A DNA stretch of 64,000 bases from Nepenthes gracilis (lineage: Eukaryota; Streptophyta; Magnoliopsida; Caryophyllales; Nepenthaceae): assembly GCA_033239525.1 (NCBI GenBank), contig BSYO01000006.1, positions 16,144,175-16,208,174 on the forward strand. Reading direction: 5' to 3'. This document shows, piece after piece, positions 1-11,580 of the stretch. The notes beneath the pieces were generated by a model that saw nothing but the letters and a program-made list of their open reading frames with translations, searched no databases and was not told where the DNA came from. The stretch's first letter is position 1, and the number at the start of each line of letters is the position of its first letter. The position numbers and the translations under genes are program-made.

Positions 1-600
1 CAAAAAGTTCTATTTATCCACTAAGAAAGTAGATCTCTTTGTGTTTGTGCATACTGACATAAGTGATCCTATTGATGTTAAAATATTCAGTGGAGCACTT
101 TATTTCATAATATTAATTATGATTATTTTAGAAAATTATGGATATCTCCATTGAAAATGAAGGATTAGAGTGTTGACTTTTTTGTGCAGTTTTATGCCCT
201 AGTTGAAAGGGAAATGGAGAATAAGTAGAAGTGCATCCAAAGTAACAATAGATGAGAATATATGCAAGTGTTTGATATATATTGTTAATCATACAGAATA
301 CGACATTAATATATTCCACTGATGACATCACAAGTTAATGGTGTGGTAGAGAAAATAAATCGAACGCTAATTGAAAGTGTGTGCTATATATTTTTAGATA
401 TAAAGCCCCCCGACTCGTTTTAGAAGAAGTCTTGAACATAGTAGCTCATGTAATTGACGTCTCACCTATTGACCTGTTAATTGGTGATGTGCTAGATATG
501 ATGTGTTTTGTAAAAAAACTTTCTTATGACCACTCATATGTGTTTAGGTACAACTCCTTCGTTTACATTTTAAAGAAAGAAAGATCCAGGTTTGAGGAGA
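1..600 (+). pseudogene. Ty1/copia integrase remnant
   Basis: This is a decayed copia integrase that would have inserted element cDNA into the host chromosome. The translation near the left edge reads like the start of the integrase core, with HTDI followed by a degraded match to the usual 'sGG..YFVTFIDDYSR' stretch. At about 330-390 the segment NGVVEKINRTLIES is a clear match to the copia motif NGVAERMNRTL. Several stops and frame changes interrupt it, so no protein can be made. The part upstream, gag and protease, lies outside the window. The reverse transcriptase and RNase H parts follow downstream on the same strand, which fits copia order (INT before RT). The assignment to copia is firm; the lineage is not resolved. 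Confidence 0.8.
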
Positions 601-990
601 AAATGTAACAATGCATCTTTTTCAACTCTGATGAAGATAAATTTGTTTAACAATTTTATGATTCAACAGGGAAGAAACTTTGTGAGATTTAGATATGTAA
701 TATTTGTTGAAGATGAGATTATCAAGGATGTCGACAAAGCGGAGGCAATCTCTAATAAAAATTAGAACTGGTTTTGTAAAATAAAAAATTCAAGCGGAAG
801 ATGGTACTCGGAGGTGATTATAAAGATGATAGAGACCATGAGATTCCAACCTTAACGAGATGGATGTTCAAATATGAATGTTGATACCCATGATGGTACT
901 TCTCATGAATATTTTGGATCTACACCAACAATCGACTCCAATGATTGATGATATATCGACATCCTTCCTCACCCTTATCAGTTGATGAGT

Positions 991-1012
991 ATATATATAT
1001 ATATATATATAT
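991..1012. repeat. (AT)n microsatellite
   Basis: About eleven AT units lie inside the copia relic, between its integrase and reverse transcriptase parts. This is a simple repeat with no visible function. Confidence 0.9.
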
Positions 1013-1089
1013 TTTATGGCGGAGAGCTTATGTGCTTTGATAAAGTTATGAAGGAAGAACATAACATAGAGTGATAAAAGTTATACAAG

Positions 1090-2760
1090 ATGAAACGAAA
1101 TCGGTATATGAAAATTACACTTTCAAAATAATCAAGTTGTCTAAGGGCAAATGTGCGTTAACAAACAAGCGAGTTTTTCGTATGAAATCTAAAGAAAACA
1201 ACTATTAATCAAAGTATAAGGTATAATTGGTTGGAAAGGGTTTTGATAAACGTAAGAGTATTGATTTTGTGGAGGTTTTTTCTCCTATTGTAAAGATGTT
1301 TTCAATTCAAGTTGTTTTTAGATTAGCCATAACCTACACTTTAGAAATTAAACAACTAGATATACAACAACTTTTCTTCATAGTTGATGGGTAGGCTCTT
1401 AGCTGGTAGGCCCAATAAGAAAGCGACCCAAAATTCAGAAAGACCTAACGTGCGTTAGACTGTCAACACGTTGGTGTTGACCGTCCGGTGCACAACAAAC
1501 GGCCAAGAGCGCTCATTTAGGACGGTCAACACTTCCGTTGACTGGAAGTACTATAGCAGCAGGCCGTGAGAGATAATAAACCTAATACGGGCCAGTCCTA
1601 ATTTGATAGGCAATCCCATACACGAAAAGTAACGATTCTTTCCATGATTATACGCTTTCCTAAAAACTGATCTTCTCTAAAAAGGTATCAACGGATTCAG
1701 CGCCAACGACAGAGTTTAAACGGCCACAAGAACATGAAAGGAAGGCAGATAATTTGGATATCCGTTACACTGTTCAAAAGAAAAATGATCCATCAAATCA
1801 CGGCAGTCACACCCACCAACTCAGAGAAGGCCGCCCAGTGCTAGGCCAAGGAAGGTGGCTCTCCCCACCATCTATATAAACCCAGAGTCTCCACTCTGGA
1901 AAGGATACGCTTTCAAAGCACACTTTTAAGAGAACACGCTTTCCAAGACAAAAGAGACTTTCTGATATAGTCTAAGTTACGAACGCTTATAGTGTTTGAG
2001 CAAAACTCTATCTGTAAAGCGTTCACCTTCCAATCCCACTCTAAGCCTCCAGATTGCAGTCTCCTCCGACTCTCTGAGAACCGTCCTCCAAAGCTTCTAC
2101 GCTTTCGGGACACAATTTTCACTCGTTCTCTATGAATAGCAAGTTGGAAATCACACTCTCAACGGGCCACGGGATCATCTCTACTTCTACAGGCCAACGC
2201 TTCCGACAAATTTGTTCTCTCTCTTTCTCTTACTTATCAATTCACCTTCCACAGTTTGAAGGCTTTTTACTGACTTGAGCGTCGGAGTATTTTCGGTGGG
2301 ATAACCTCTCGCCGGCATTTGACATCTCGTTTTCTATAGTGGTGTGCAGGATTCAGACTCAGTAAACGGAACCGGGTCAAATTAACCGGACGAATCCGAA
2401 TCTATTCAAAGTCGAATCCAGGTACGCATCAACAGTGATCTCGATGAAGAAATCTATATAGAGTAATTGGATGGATTTCGAGCTAGGATAAGAGTACTTA
2501 GTATGCCGATTAAAGAAGAATTTTTACAGATTGAAACAATGGTTTAAGAAATTTGAATAAGTGATAGTAAGTCAATGTTACTGAAAAACTATTTTGAAAT
2601 ATTGTGTCTTCATCAAAGGGTTCTTTTGTTCTATGTGAATGACATATTTATTATAGGGTGGAACGTCTCTTGGATTGCTAAGTTGAAAAAATAATTTAGG
2701 AACTCTTTTGCTATGAAATACTTAAAGCCAGTGAAGTAAATTATTAATATAAGAATATTT
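1090..2760 (+). pseudogene. Ty1/copia reverse transcriptase, split by a solo LTR
   Basis: This is a decayed copia RNA-dependent DNA polymerase. The left part (about 1,110-1,384) shows the family's NYTFKIIKLSKGK, YKV.LVGKGF, IDFVEVFSPIVKM and LEIKQLDIQ segments. The right part (from 2,432) continues with DLDEEIYIE and reaches YVNDIFIIG at about 2,630-2,660, the counterpart of the catalytic YVDD.LL.G box. One of the two catalytic aspartates is replaced by asparagine. Between the two parts sits an unrelated 1,047-bp solo LTR. When that insert and one target copy are ignored, the copia reading frame passes through the site without a shift. Stops elsewhere show the gene was already dead or died later. 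Confidence 0.85.
1385..2431 (+). mobile_element. Solo LTR, gypsy Tat type, related to element A
   Basis: This 1,047-bp segment starts TGATGGGTA and ends TACGCATCA, so its termini are near-perfect inverted repeats with the TG...CA ends expected of an LTR. It is flanked by ATAGT (1,380-1,384) and ACAGT (2,432-2,436), a 5-bp target duplication with one mismatch. The termini and the GTGGTGTGCAGGAT.C stretch near the end match the LTRs of the element at 9,951-20,769, read in the opposite orientation, so it belongs to the same broad family. No internal region is present. The usual origin of such a structure is recombination between the two LTRs of a full element. Confidence 0.85.
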
Positions 2761-2829
2761 TATAAACGAAAAGTAAAAAAAATTTAAATTTCCTAATAAA
2801 GTTATATAGAAAAGGTGTTCTAATATTTC

Positions 2830-3525
2830 AACATGAAGGTATTAAATCCGATGAGTACTTTGCTTGTCAATTATTTCAAATTTATCAATGTCCTTTTAGA
2901 GATGATAAGAAGGCCGTCATAAGACATGCTCCCTACTCTTCGATTGTTAGTAGTCTAATGTGTCCGATAGTGTGTAAAAGACAAGTCATCGTTTGTGCAT
3001 TTAGAATAACTAATCGATTCCTTTTTAATCTTAGAAAGAAATATTGGTATGCAATATAATGGATACCGAAGTATATTTGAAGAACTTTCAATGTATTTGT
3101 GCTTCATAACTAAAAAGTCACTAATGGTTAGATATGTTAATGTCGACATAATGGGTGACATTGACTAAAAATATTATGAATTTATTTCTTAGTAGTCAAG
3201 GTTACAAACATATCAAAGTTGAATATACTACAGTGACAAAAGCTTAGTAAAAAATATTATGGATAAGAAAATTCATCTGAAAAACTTGACTAAAACTAAG
3301 AGTGGTATTTGGTAATCTCCAGATAATTAAAACACAATTAACTTTTGCGTAAACTCATAATTTTATTTAAGAATGAAGCATATTAATATTCGATATCATT
3401 GGGTGATGAATGTTATTAACTCAAAGTTACTAACGTTTGATAAACTTAAAACTAAAGATAATGAGTTAGATATGATGACAAAAATGATACAAAAGAAAAG
3501 GTTTAAAGCATACTGAGTGATTATC
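2830..3525 (+). pseudogene. Ty1/copia RNase H remnant
   Basis: This is the C-terminal part of the copia polyprotein, which would remove RNA from the RNA:DNA hybrid. Recognisable pieces are MSTL at the front, YVNVDIMGDID (counterpart of Y.DAD.AGD.D) near 3,135-3,170, and KHINIRYHWV followed by DNELDMMTK near 3,370-3,485, matching the family's KHID.RYH.IR and N.SDMMTK boxes. Several stops and shifts are present. It follows the RT in the right order and on the same strand. Confidence 0.8.
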
Positions 3526-3569
3526 AAGATGATGATGAGCCCCTCTCATGGTCTTAAGAAAAAGTTTAT

Positions 3570-4100
3570 TGTTAGGCTTTTGGTTACTCATTTGTAAATA
3601 TCATACCCAATAACATATCATGTAAAGGGACGCTTAGAGGGAGGCATCAAGTAAGGGTTAGTTGAGGGATTAGTCAATCATCAATTGTCAGAGTTTATTG
3701 AGGTTCAAGCAACATTCGTCTATGGTTAATTGAGTGATCAAAGTCATGGGAGGAAGGTACAAGGTTTATGTGAAGATTAGCCAACAAAAGCCTTTTTTTG
3801 TGTATGGTAGGCGCAAGATAGACAATTGTATGTCAATTCCTGTAAAAACAGTGCATGGTAGGTACATGTACATGAATTGATCAAGGGGTCATTTCTGATA
3901 CATATAAGGAGCACATGTATACTTGTGCTGCTATAAAAACTTCTGCTTGGTCTACTAAAGTTAGGAGAGGAATAATCACTTATAAATTTTGAATCTTTTG
4001 AGAGCTGATACAGAGAGAAAAAAGAAAAAGCAAAATAAGAAAAAAAAAGTAAAATTTTACTCATTCGTTTGGTAACTAAATCGTATTTCATTCTTCACTG
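3570..4100 (+). mobile_element. Possible 3' LTR of the copia relic
   Basis: Just after the RNase H end comes an A/G-rich run (AAGAAAAAG) and then TGTTAGGC, the arrangement in which a copia 3' LTR normally begins (polypurine tract then TGTT). No matching 5' LTR lies in the window and I cannot find a convincing right end, so the extent is a guess. The remaining 4,100-4,560 is AT-rich with nothing recognisable. Confidence 0.3.
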
Positions 4101-4559
4101 ATATTAAATACATTAATTTTAATGTCAAGAAGAATACTTTTACTAATCATTTTCTTCTTATTCGTCATTATATTTTTTATTTCTCGGCCTTATCATTACA
4201 AGATTTTATATCTTTATGTTATTGATTTTTTATATTTAGAATTAACCGTATAGTAAATAATTTTTAAACATATAACCCTATATATTTTTTATTTTTAAAA
4301 AATATTTTTATATAAAATATATATCTATTTATTTATATTTGTTACCGACGTGGATTGTTACCTCATTTTTTTACGGTTTAATTAAAAATTTAGAAAATAA
4401 TATTTTTATAGATTTGTTTTAACTTTACATGTAATATTTCAATGTCTGGACCCCAACAATTTTCGTGTGCGGATACATTTATTTTTAATATTTAATTTTC
4501 TAACATGACATAATTTCTTACGTTTAATATACAGACAAAAATTAGAAAATAATTATGAT

Positions 4560-7330
4560 CGTTGGACGTGGCGTGTTTCACGGGTAAATTAGAAATGCCG
4601 TGGGGAATAATCCAAATTCCACGTCTGCGTTCTAACAACGCACGATGACGTGTCGGAAAATCTGCACCGTTAATTAAGTTAAAAATATCCGACAGTCAAG
4701 TTCATCCGAACCGTTGATTAAATCACCAACCCACAGCCTCTCCACACCGACTCATACCACGTCTATATGTATCGTCAAATCGTGGCCTTCGTTTGCCGTC
4801 AGTTAGGGTTTTCTCCACCCATTTTCCTTCCTTCCTCTCTCCTTTCTCAGATGTCCAGAAATTTTCTTAAATTGGCCGTTGATCGGTATAGCAGATCGGC
4901 GTTAAATTTTGTCGGATGGGAGTCAGGGGTCTCCTTGCGGTCGATGAGTCGGCTACAGTTTCGTATGCTCTCTTCCTAGTACTCTTATTTCTCTGTTGCT
5001 GTTTCTGTATGTGATAGCATCTACAAACGGCGTTTCTTATGCGAAATCGTCTCTTATTGGTTGTTCTATGTTGGAAAAGATGATCGTCATCGTTTTCTTG
5101 TTCCTTTTATTTTTTGCAGGCTGACGACCACTCTCTCCAAGATCTACACCAGTTGTTTTAGGATTCCGGTCCCTTTTCACTCGATCTTGGCTACGATTTG
5201 CAGGTTTGATGGTGTTTGAAGGATCAGATGGTGCGGTGCTTCTGGAACAGTGAGATATTTGGTGTTTTGTATGTCGGATATATGAAAAGATTTAGAAAGA
5301 CAATCAAGACGAAAAGGCTCTACGAGACGTGTTGTTATGGTTTCGGAGCCTTGGGTCTTGACTGATCCGTTTGTCATCTTGATAGACCTTTGCCATGACA
5401 GGTGCGCTTGCATGGCGGGTCAACTGTCTTTAATAAAAAAATCGATTTTTTGGTGTTTTGGGGGGAGATCGCACGGGATTCGCCCGGGGTTTCCTCTCTC
5501 TCCTGTGTCTCCTTTTTCTTCGCCCCCCCTTCCATATTATTCCTCATGGCGAGACGCCTCACAAATCGCATAATGCTAGTACACTAAAAATTCAGCAACG
5601 ATCGTTGCCCTTGAAATTGTCTCCAGCCGTGGGCATGGGAATCCTATTTGATAAAATCCCATGAAAGATGTGCCAAACAACGACAATCCGTAAGGTATAT
5701 ATTACTTGTCACTAGCAATTATATTCTTGAATTTTTCTGGTTGGCGCGACACGGCTTCCATTTATTTTGTTAGTAGTGTTAAAAACTTTCTGTAAATTTA
5801 AATTTGAAGGGGTATTACCTATTTAAAAGGGATTATCGCAGCATCATAATTTGGAAAACAAGTTATTCGCTCTTTATCGTACTTACTATATTTAGTAAAA
5901 AGCTCGAAACGTAGAACTTTCATTTGCTAAAAACTGACGAGCTTGATGAGAATATAACGGTACTGAAATTGATCACTTCTTGTAGATTTCACTTTTAAGA
6001 TGGGTCGACTGCTGCTGCCTTTCATCGGTTTTTAAAAACCTCTTTGAGGTATTTTTTGCCCAGATATCAGTAATCTTTTTGGTGGCCGTTACCCCTCTTG
6101 CCACCAGCTCAATGGATTTTTTTTTTTTAAATAATTGGTCAATCGCACAATATGGATTAAGTTCATCATGTTTGTTTTCTTGTGGGAATTTGAAGTTTAA
6201 TTTCGTCTTCATCCCTATAGTGGGTTTTTAAGACTATATCGACAAAAATTAGATAAATATAATCGTTCTGGCTCTGAGAAGATTTTAATTGAAGTGAAAA
6301 ATGTGAATCGTTAATGTTGGAGTCCATCTCAATAGATCTTGCTGGTTGGTTGTGTCTAATGTATTGTGGATAGAATTTCCTGCTGGGGCATTTTAGTGTG
6401 AAGTGATACCAATTTAATATTTTTGATGAATCTGTTGTCGTCATTTGAATTATTCTGTAATTGAAAACATTGTGATAGTTGTGTCAAGGATGCTTAAAAG
6501 CTTCTGGCATTTAGGCTGTAGTGTTTGTGAGGTGGGGCATATTGGCAAATCTTCTACTTTTGTTTCTCTTCTCATCATCACATGTAAGTGGATTCTGGGA
6601 GAACTTTTAGAATGTAATTTTCTTGCATGGGGTGGACAGAGAACTTGAACCTCTCATGGCAGAAACCGAAACATTGCCAGGGCACATCCTAAGAGTACGC
6701 ATGGCAGTTTGTGAAGACTATGTGAAGAAGTTCCAGAAGTACAACGGCAGGATTTGTAGGTTGAAGGCCCATAGCAATTACTATCATTTGGTTTGTTTCT
6801 TGAGCTTTGTATTTACAAAAAAATGTATTGTATATTGTAAGTCCTCCCTTTCCCACCAAAAAAAAGTGGTAGGGCCTCAATGGCTGTGCGTCGTAGTGTG
6901 TAATAAGGCTCTCTATTGTTGTGTTGGATAGTGCAGTGATGGCAGCGAAGTTGACTATGGATGGGAACCAGTTAGCAGTATTGAGAGCCGAGTTATGGTT
7001 TCCAATTGTTTAGCTGAAGTGAGATATGCCATGTGATCGTCTATTCTGTGCACCCACCTTCAGTAATATGGAACTTTGGCATGGTTCTTTTGGCAGCTCT
7101 GCTCCAGTTAAAACTGTTTCTGAATTCCACTGAAGGCAATTTGGCTGTTATTTTCCCCACAGTTCTGCTCCTGCTGATGCTTATGCCGAATCTCTTCAAC
7201 TGAAGGTACCTGAGCGTGCAAGGCAGCTATACCAATTTTGTTTGCTTGTTCTCAACGCAAGGAGTCATCTTTTAACTATAGACTAATTGCTGAATGAGAA
7301 TATGAGGTATATTCGTGCAACTGATGTGAG
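4560..7330 (+). other. Promoter-like stretch and exon-like pieces of an unrecognised gene
   Basis: The base composition changes sharply at about 4,560 from AT-rich to balanced, with ACGT-core motifs (ACGTGGCG near 4,566, TGACGTGT at 4,646-4,653) of the kind found in plant promoters. A leader with TAGGGTTTTC follows, then ORFs from 4,767 or 4,850. Further right are exon-like pieces. One at about 6,630-6,780 reads MAETETLPGHIL and then EDYVKKFQKYNGRICRL. One at 6,938-7,035 after a CAG reads SDGSEVDYGWEPVSS. One at 7,172-7,330 after CCACAG reads SAPADAYAESLQLK and then VPERARQLYQF. They are plus-strand and bounded by plausible splice sites, so they look like a host gene or its relic. I do not recognise the family, and the frames do not join cleanly. 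Confidence 0.35.
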
Positions 7331-7399
7331 TATGCTGCTAATATTCATGGTCTTAAGTTGCTGATGCATTGAGGAATGATTCTGTGCACTTCGTTTGTT

Positions 7400-9945
7400 T
7401 CAATATATATGTACATACTAGTATTTTTTATCTAATTCTCTTCATGGTATTCATGAATTTTGGGGCAGTTTTATTCTTGGATGTTTAAGTGTTGGTTTGG
7501 TGTAATTATAGTTGTGCTTTAGCCATAAGAAAACCGGAGGTGCCAAATTGTCTGGTATGGAGGCAGTCACTGTTGAATGACCTGTCTCCCCGGATGGTAA
7601 ATGACGAATTACAAGCATTAAACCCCAGTAGCCTAAAGAAATCTTGTTAGATTAAAGACAGTTTCATAATAGTCAGTGTGACATTGTATTATCGTTTTCT
7701 TTTCAGAGAGTTTCCAGCTTTTAAAATAAACACAATTTGATGAACACAATTTGATGAACATTTAGCTATGATGAATTTAGTTTTCTAATGTAGTTCCTTT
7801 GTTAGTGTCCTTAGAAGTGGCTGTGGAACCATAAGCTCAGATCGGGGTTGGTGGTCTGACTCCACCTGGTTCCTCTTTTCTCATACGATTTTGTCCTGCA
7901 ATATGATCTCTTCAAAAGGGTTTCATATACGTTGTTAGGTAAATATGATCTTTTCATGTATGCATGCAATATGTAAATCTTTTCCATGTACATAATTTGG
8001 CATGATTTGATTGAGGAGTTAAATATTTCTAGAAAAAATACAGATTCAGGCTTCCAATAAGCTATTTGTGTTTTTAAATATGTTTTAATTTATAAATTAA
8101 AAAAAAAACACAGTTAAAAGGAAATATTTTGAAAGAAACAATCAACTTTCTCCCTCCGTTGAATCTTGTCCTTCACTGCTTCCCACCTTCACGCCCCCAT
8201 CCCAATCAAAAAAACAAACATAATAATACCGACGTGAATGAAATAAATAATGAGGCCGAGAAATTACGTATTTCCATTTTCATCACACATCCCCTATTCT
8301 CTCCATGGCTTGTGCTCATGTAGAATACTATACCAATCTTGTTGTCTAAATTGGGGTGAACTCAATGTTCTTTATTTATTTTTTTTTGATGTTTATAATA
8401 GTGTGATCCTCATTCATTAAGCCGAAACTGTGACGAAATTTGTCTGAACAGTGACAAATGTGTTTTTAGTGGTGCTGGTGGAAGATATAATGTCTCAATA
8501 TAATATTTTATTTATCTACCGGTCCAAGAATGATAATTGTGCGCTGGTAGAAGATGTGACAGGTTGTTGATACAGTCGATCTTATCTGGTTTTTTGTTTT
8601 TTTCTGAAGGCTTCTTCGAAGCTGTGGACAAGAGGAGATCAATCAAACTGCTCTTCAAGGATTGGGGTTCCATTCCGTCCGCTTTTATTCGTTTTTATTT
8701 GTAGATTTCTGTGTCTTTTTTCTTTTATATTTTATGTTGGTCATCATGGTTATATGATTGCCTTCCGAAGGGTATTTTGATATCAATACTAATTATCACT
8801 TTCAAAATAATTCCAGTGTCATGTATTTTGATCTTGCATAGATTAATACGTAACGCCCCTTTGCCCCTACAGCAGTCATTAGCAAATATTAAAATATTTA
8901 TAATTATTGATATTTAATCTTTATAATTATATAGCATAGAAATGTTTTCCATATTTTTTTAGTAAGTTTTAAATAATTATACTATAAAAATAATAAAATG
9001 TTAATATTTTGAGTCTAAATGAATTAAGGTTTAATCAGACCTAATCTTTAAAATTAAGTATGATGCAGAGTTTGGAGAAGTGTCCTCTCTAATCAATTTA
9101 TAGGGACTTTCTACGATAAGTTACTCATTTGTAGTTGGGGTATTTTATTAAAAAAAAATGTCTTTTTTTTTATTGATAATTAATTAGAAATTTGTCTCCA
9201 CCATCAAGTCAAGGACGTCATAATAAATTGGTTAGTCGGCAAAGAATAGTCATAGAAGTATAGCTAACATTATCACAAATTAATTGATTTTTTAAAGAGT
9301 GGATAGAAATAATTCAAAGATCTTAAAAAAAAAAAAAAACTCTATTGTTTATAATAATAATTCGAACTTTTCACAAATCAAAGGGGAACCTCATGACTTT
9401 TGAAATTTGTGGCCAAAATAACCAAATTCTTAGTGAAGATGATGTTTTCTTAATAAAAGATTCACCTATAATATTTTTATATTTTAACCGAGCTTTTGTA
9501 AAATTTTAAATCGATTGAATTGAATTGGTCAAACGATCCAATTTTGATCAAATCAATTAAAATTATTTTGTCGGATGAATATTTTCCCATATTAGCAGAT
9601 AAAGGAAGTAGGAAACTTGCCCTTCTAATTTCTTATAAAACATAATTGACAAATGCTATGTGATCTTAAGAGCTATATATAAGAAAATCCGTCCAACACG
9701 CAAATATTTGGATGGCCATAAAGGCAGATTAGTAACATCCTTAACTCTTACCGGCAATTTGAAGGCAAAAGACTTCTAATAACAAAGAATACTTATACCA
9801 ATTTGAGAAACTATATAATATAACATAGTAATATGTAACTTTATAATACCATAAATAATTATGAAATGTATAGTTTTTTTAAAATATGTATTAAATTCAA
9901 ATGATCAATATCATGTGTAATATAACCTCACTTAGAAAATGTATA
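7400..9945. other. AT-rich intergenic DNA
   Basis: This stretch has homopolymer runs and only short chance ORFs. I see no domain, repeat terminus or RNA gene in it. It ends at the target duplication ACTAT (9,946-9,950) of the next element. Confidence 0.6.
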
Positions 9946-9950
9946 ACTAT

Positions 9951-10977
9951 TGATGCGTCATTGGATCCAAACTTCGAACAGATTAGGGTTGGTTTGTTTA
10001 ACTCGTTCCGATTCCGTTCACTGAGTTGGGATCCTGCACACCACTAAACAAACAGGAGGTCAATGTGTTGGCGAAAAGTTATTCCACCGAAAATATTCTG
10101 ACGCTCAAGTCAGTAAGAAAGTCTTTAAAATCTGGGAAGGTAATGAGAACTAAAATTGAGAGGGCAAGAGAGAATGTGTGGGAAGGGAGTGTTTGGATAT
10201 CCAGATGAAAGAGAGGCTTGGTCGTCTCTTGAACCTGGGACAGTGGGAAGGTAGTAAACGACTGTAGGGAGCATGTTTATATACCTTTGGATCTCTGAGT
10301 GTTAGCAGATAGTGCTTGGGTATCAGAGAGCGTTGGGTATTAGAGAGAGAGAGAGGTTGGAAGCATAGCAAAAAGCATGCCCAGGAATGAAAACACTAGG
10401 GCTTATTTGAATGGTGGCAGGGTGATATTCCCTGGTTGGAAGGCGTGATCCCTGTGCCATTTTGGGCGACCTTCCTTCTGCAGGAAGGTGCAAGTTACCT
10501 AACTTGCTGAGATTGCTTCCTTTTCTGGCGGTTAGCGGCTTTTCAAATTGCTTACCTTCCTTTCATGCATTTTACTGTTGGAAAGCTCCAGTTGACAAAA
10601 AATTAGAAAAATTTATTGTCAATATTCTTTTTGGGTGTTGGCTGAGTTTATGGGAGGCATAAGTCAGGGAAGGAGCTGTTGCTAATCGCCTGATAGATTG
10701 TGGGCCCAAGTGGGTCAGGCCCATAGAAACATTTTTATTTTTGGGCCTGCTGCTACAGTGATTCCGATTAACGCTTGAGTTGACTGTCCTAAGCATGAGT
10801 TGGCCGCTCGCCTGTGCCTTAGTCGGTCAACGCTAGTATTGATCGTCGGGCGTGCGTTTGGGCCTTTCAGGATTTGGGCCTTCACCTCCTGTTGGGCCAA
10901 CGTTAGAGTTGGACGTCCAACAGGCCATTTGGGTCTTTTTTAACTATTGGGCCAGCCCAACTATAGTATACCCATCA
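9951..10977 (-). repeat. 3' LTR of element A
   Basis: This 1,027-bp repeat reads TGATGCGTC on the left and TATACCCATCA on the right of the plus strand, that is TGATGGGTATA...GACGCATCA in element sense. It aligns throughout with 19,718-20,769 and 29,315-30,370. The left flank is the target duplication ACTAT. Confidence 0.92.
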
Positions 10978-10992
10978 CTAGCCCCCATGCCG
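10978..10992 (-). promoter_or_regulatory. Polypurine tract of element A
   Basis: In element sense, GGCATGGGGGCTAG directly precedes the 3' LTR. A purine-rich run at this place is the usual primer for plus-strand DNA synthesis. Element B has the similar GGGGGCTAATAG at the same place. Confidence 0.7.
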
Positions 10993-11089
10993 GTGGCCAG
11001 AATTCTTACCTCTGGCATGTTTAAGATGGGATGCTCCTCACTGTCCTTTGTTGCTTGAAAATTTCGGAGAACTCCACGAAGGGTGAGGC

Positions 11090-11276
11090 GTTGACCGAAT
11101 CTGTTGACCGTCGTGGTCAAATTCCGGGGAAGAAAAGTTGAGCGGATCTGTTGACCGTTTTTGGTAAGATCCGAAGAAGAAAATTTGAGCGGATCTATTC
11201 ATCGTCTTTGGTTAGATCCGGAGAAAAAAGTTGACCGGATCTGTTGACCGTCTTTGATCAGATCCGGAGAACTTTG
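11090..11276 (+). repeat. 47-bp tandem repeat, four units, upstream of the antisense ORF of A
   Basis: Units begin at about 11,090, 11,137, 11,184 and 11,230. Each runs like GTTGACCGGATCTGTTGACC, then a short T-rich spacer, then AGATCCGGAGAA and an A-run. The unit contains internal copies of TTGACCG and an inverted GGATC/GATCC pair. The array lies 300-490 bp before the start of the antisense ORF, inside the 3' untranslated part of the gag-pol transcript unit. Confidence 0.85.
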
Positions 11277-11580
11277 TATGAGCCCCGAGTGATGCGTGGC
11301 CATTAGCCGGCCTGTCAGACTGAAAGTGGACACGTGTCTTCACTTGATAAAGTCACGATCCCAGCCATTAATGCGTCAGAAGATTTGTTTTAAAAAGGAG
11401 CCCGTTGGGAAGCGACACGTGGTACCATGATGGCATGCCTTTTCGAGGAGGTTTAAGGCGTTTCACACTTTGTCGTTTATGTTTTCCTCCTTACACTTAG
11501 AATTTTTCACGCCTTCTGCTCTGCCTCTTCATCTTTCTACTTTCATTCCAAGAGAGAAAAACCTTAATCCCTCTACAAAT

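Noticed and set aside
991..1012. AT run as a promoter
   Set aside because: It is a simple microsatellite inside a dead copia element with no gene downstream that would use it.
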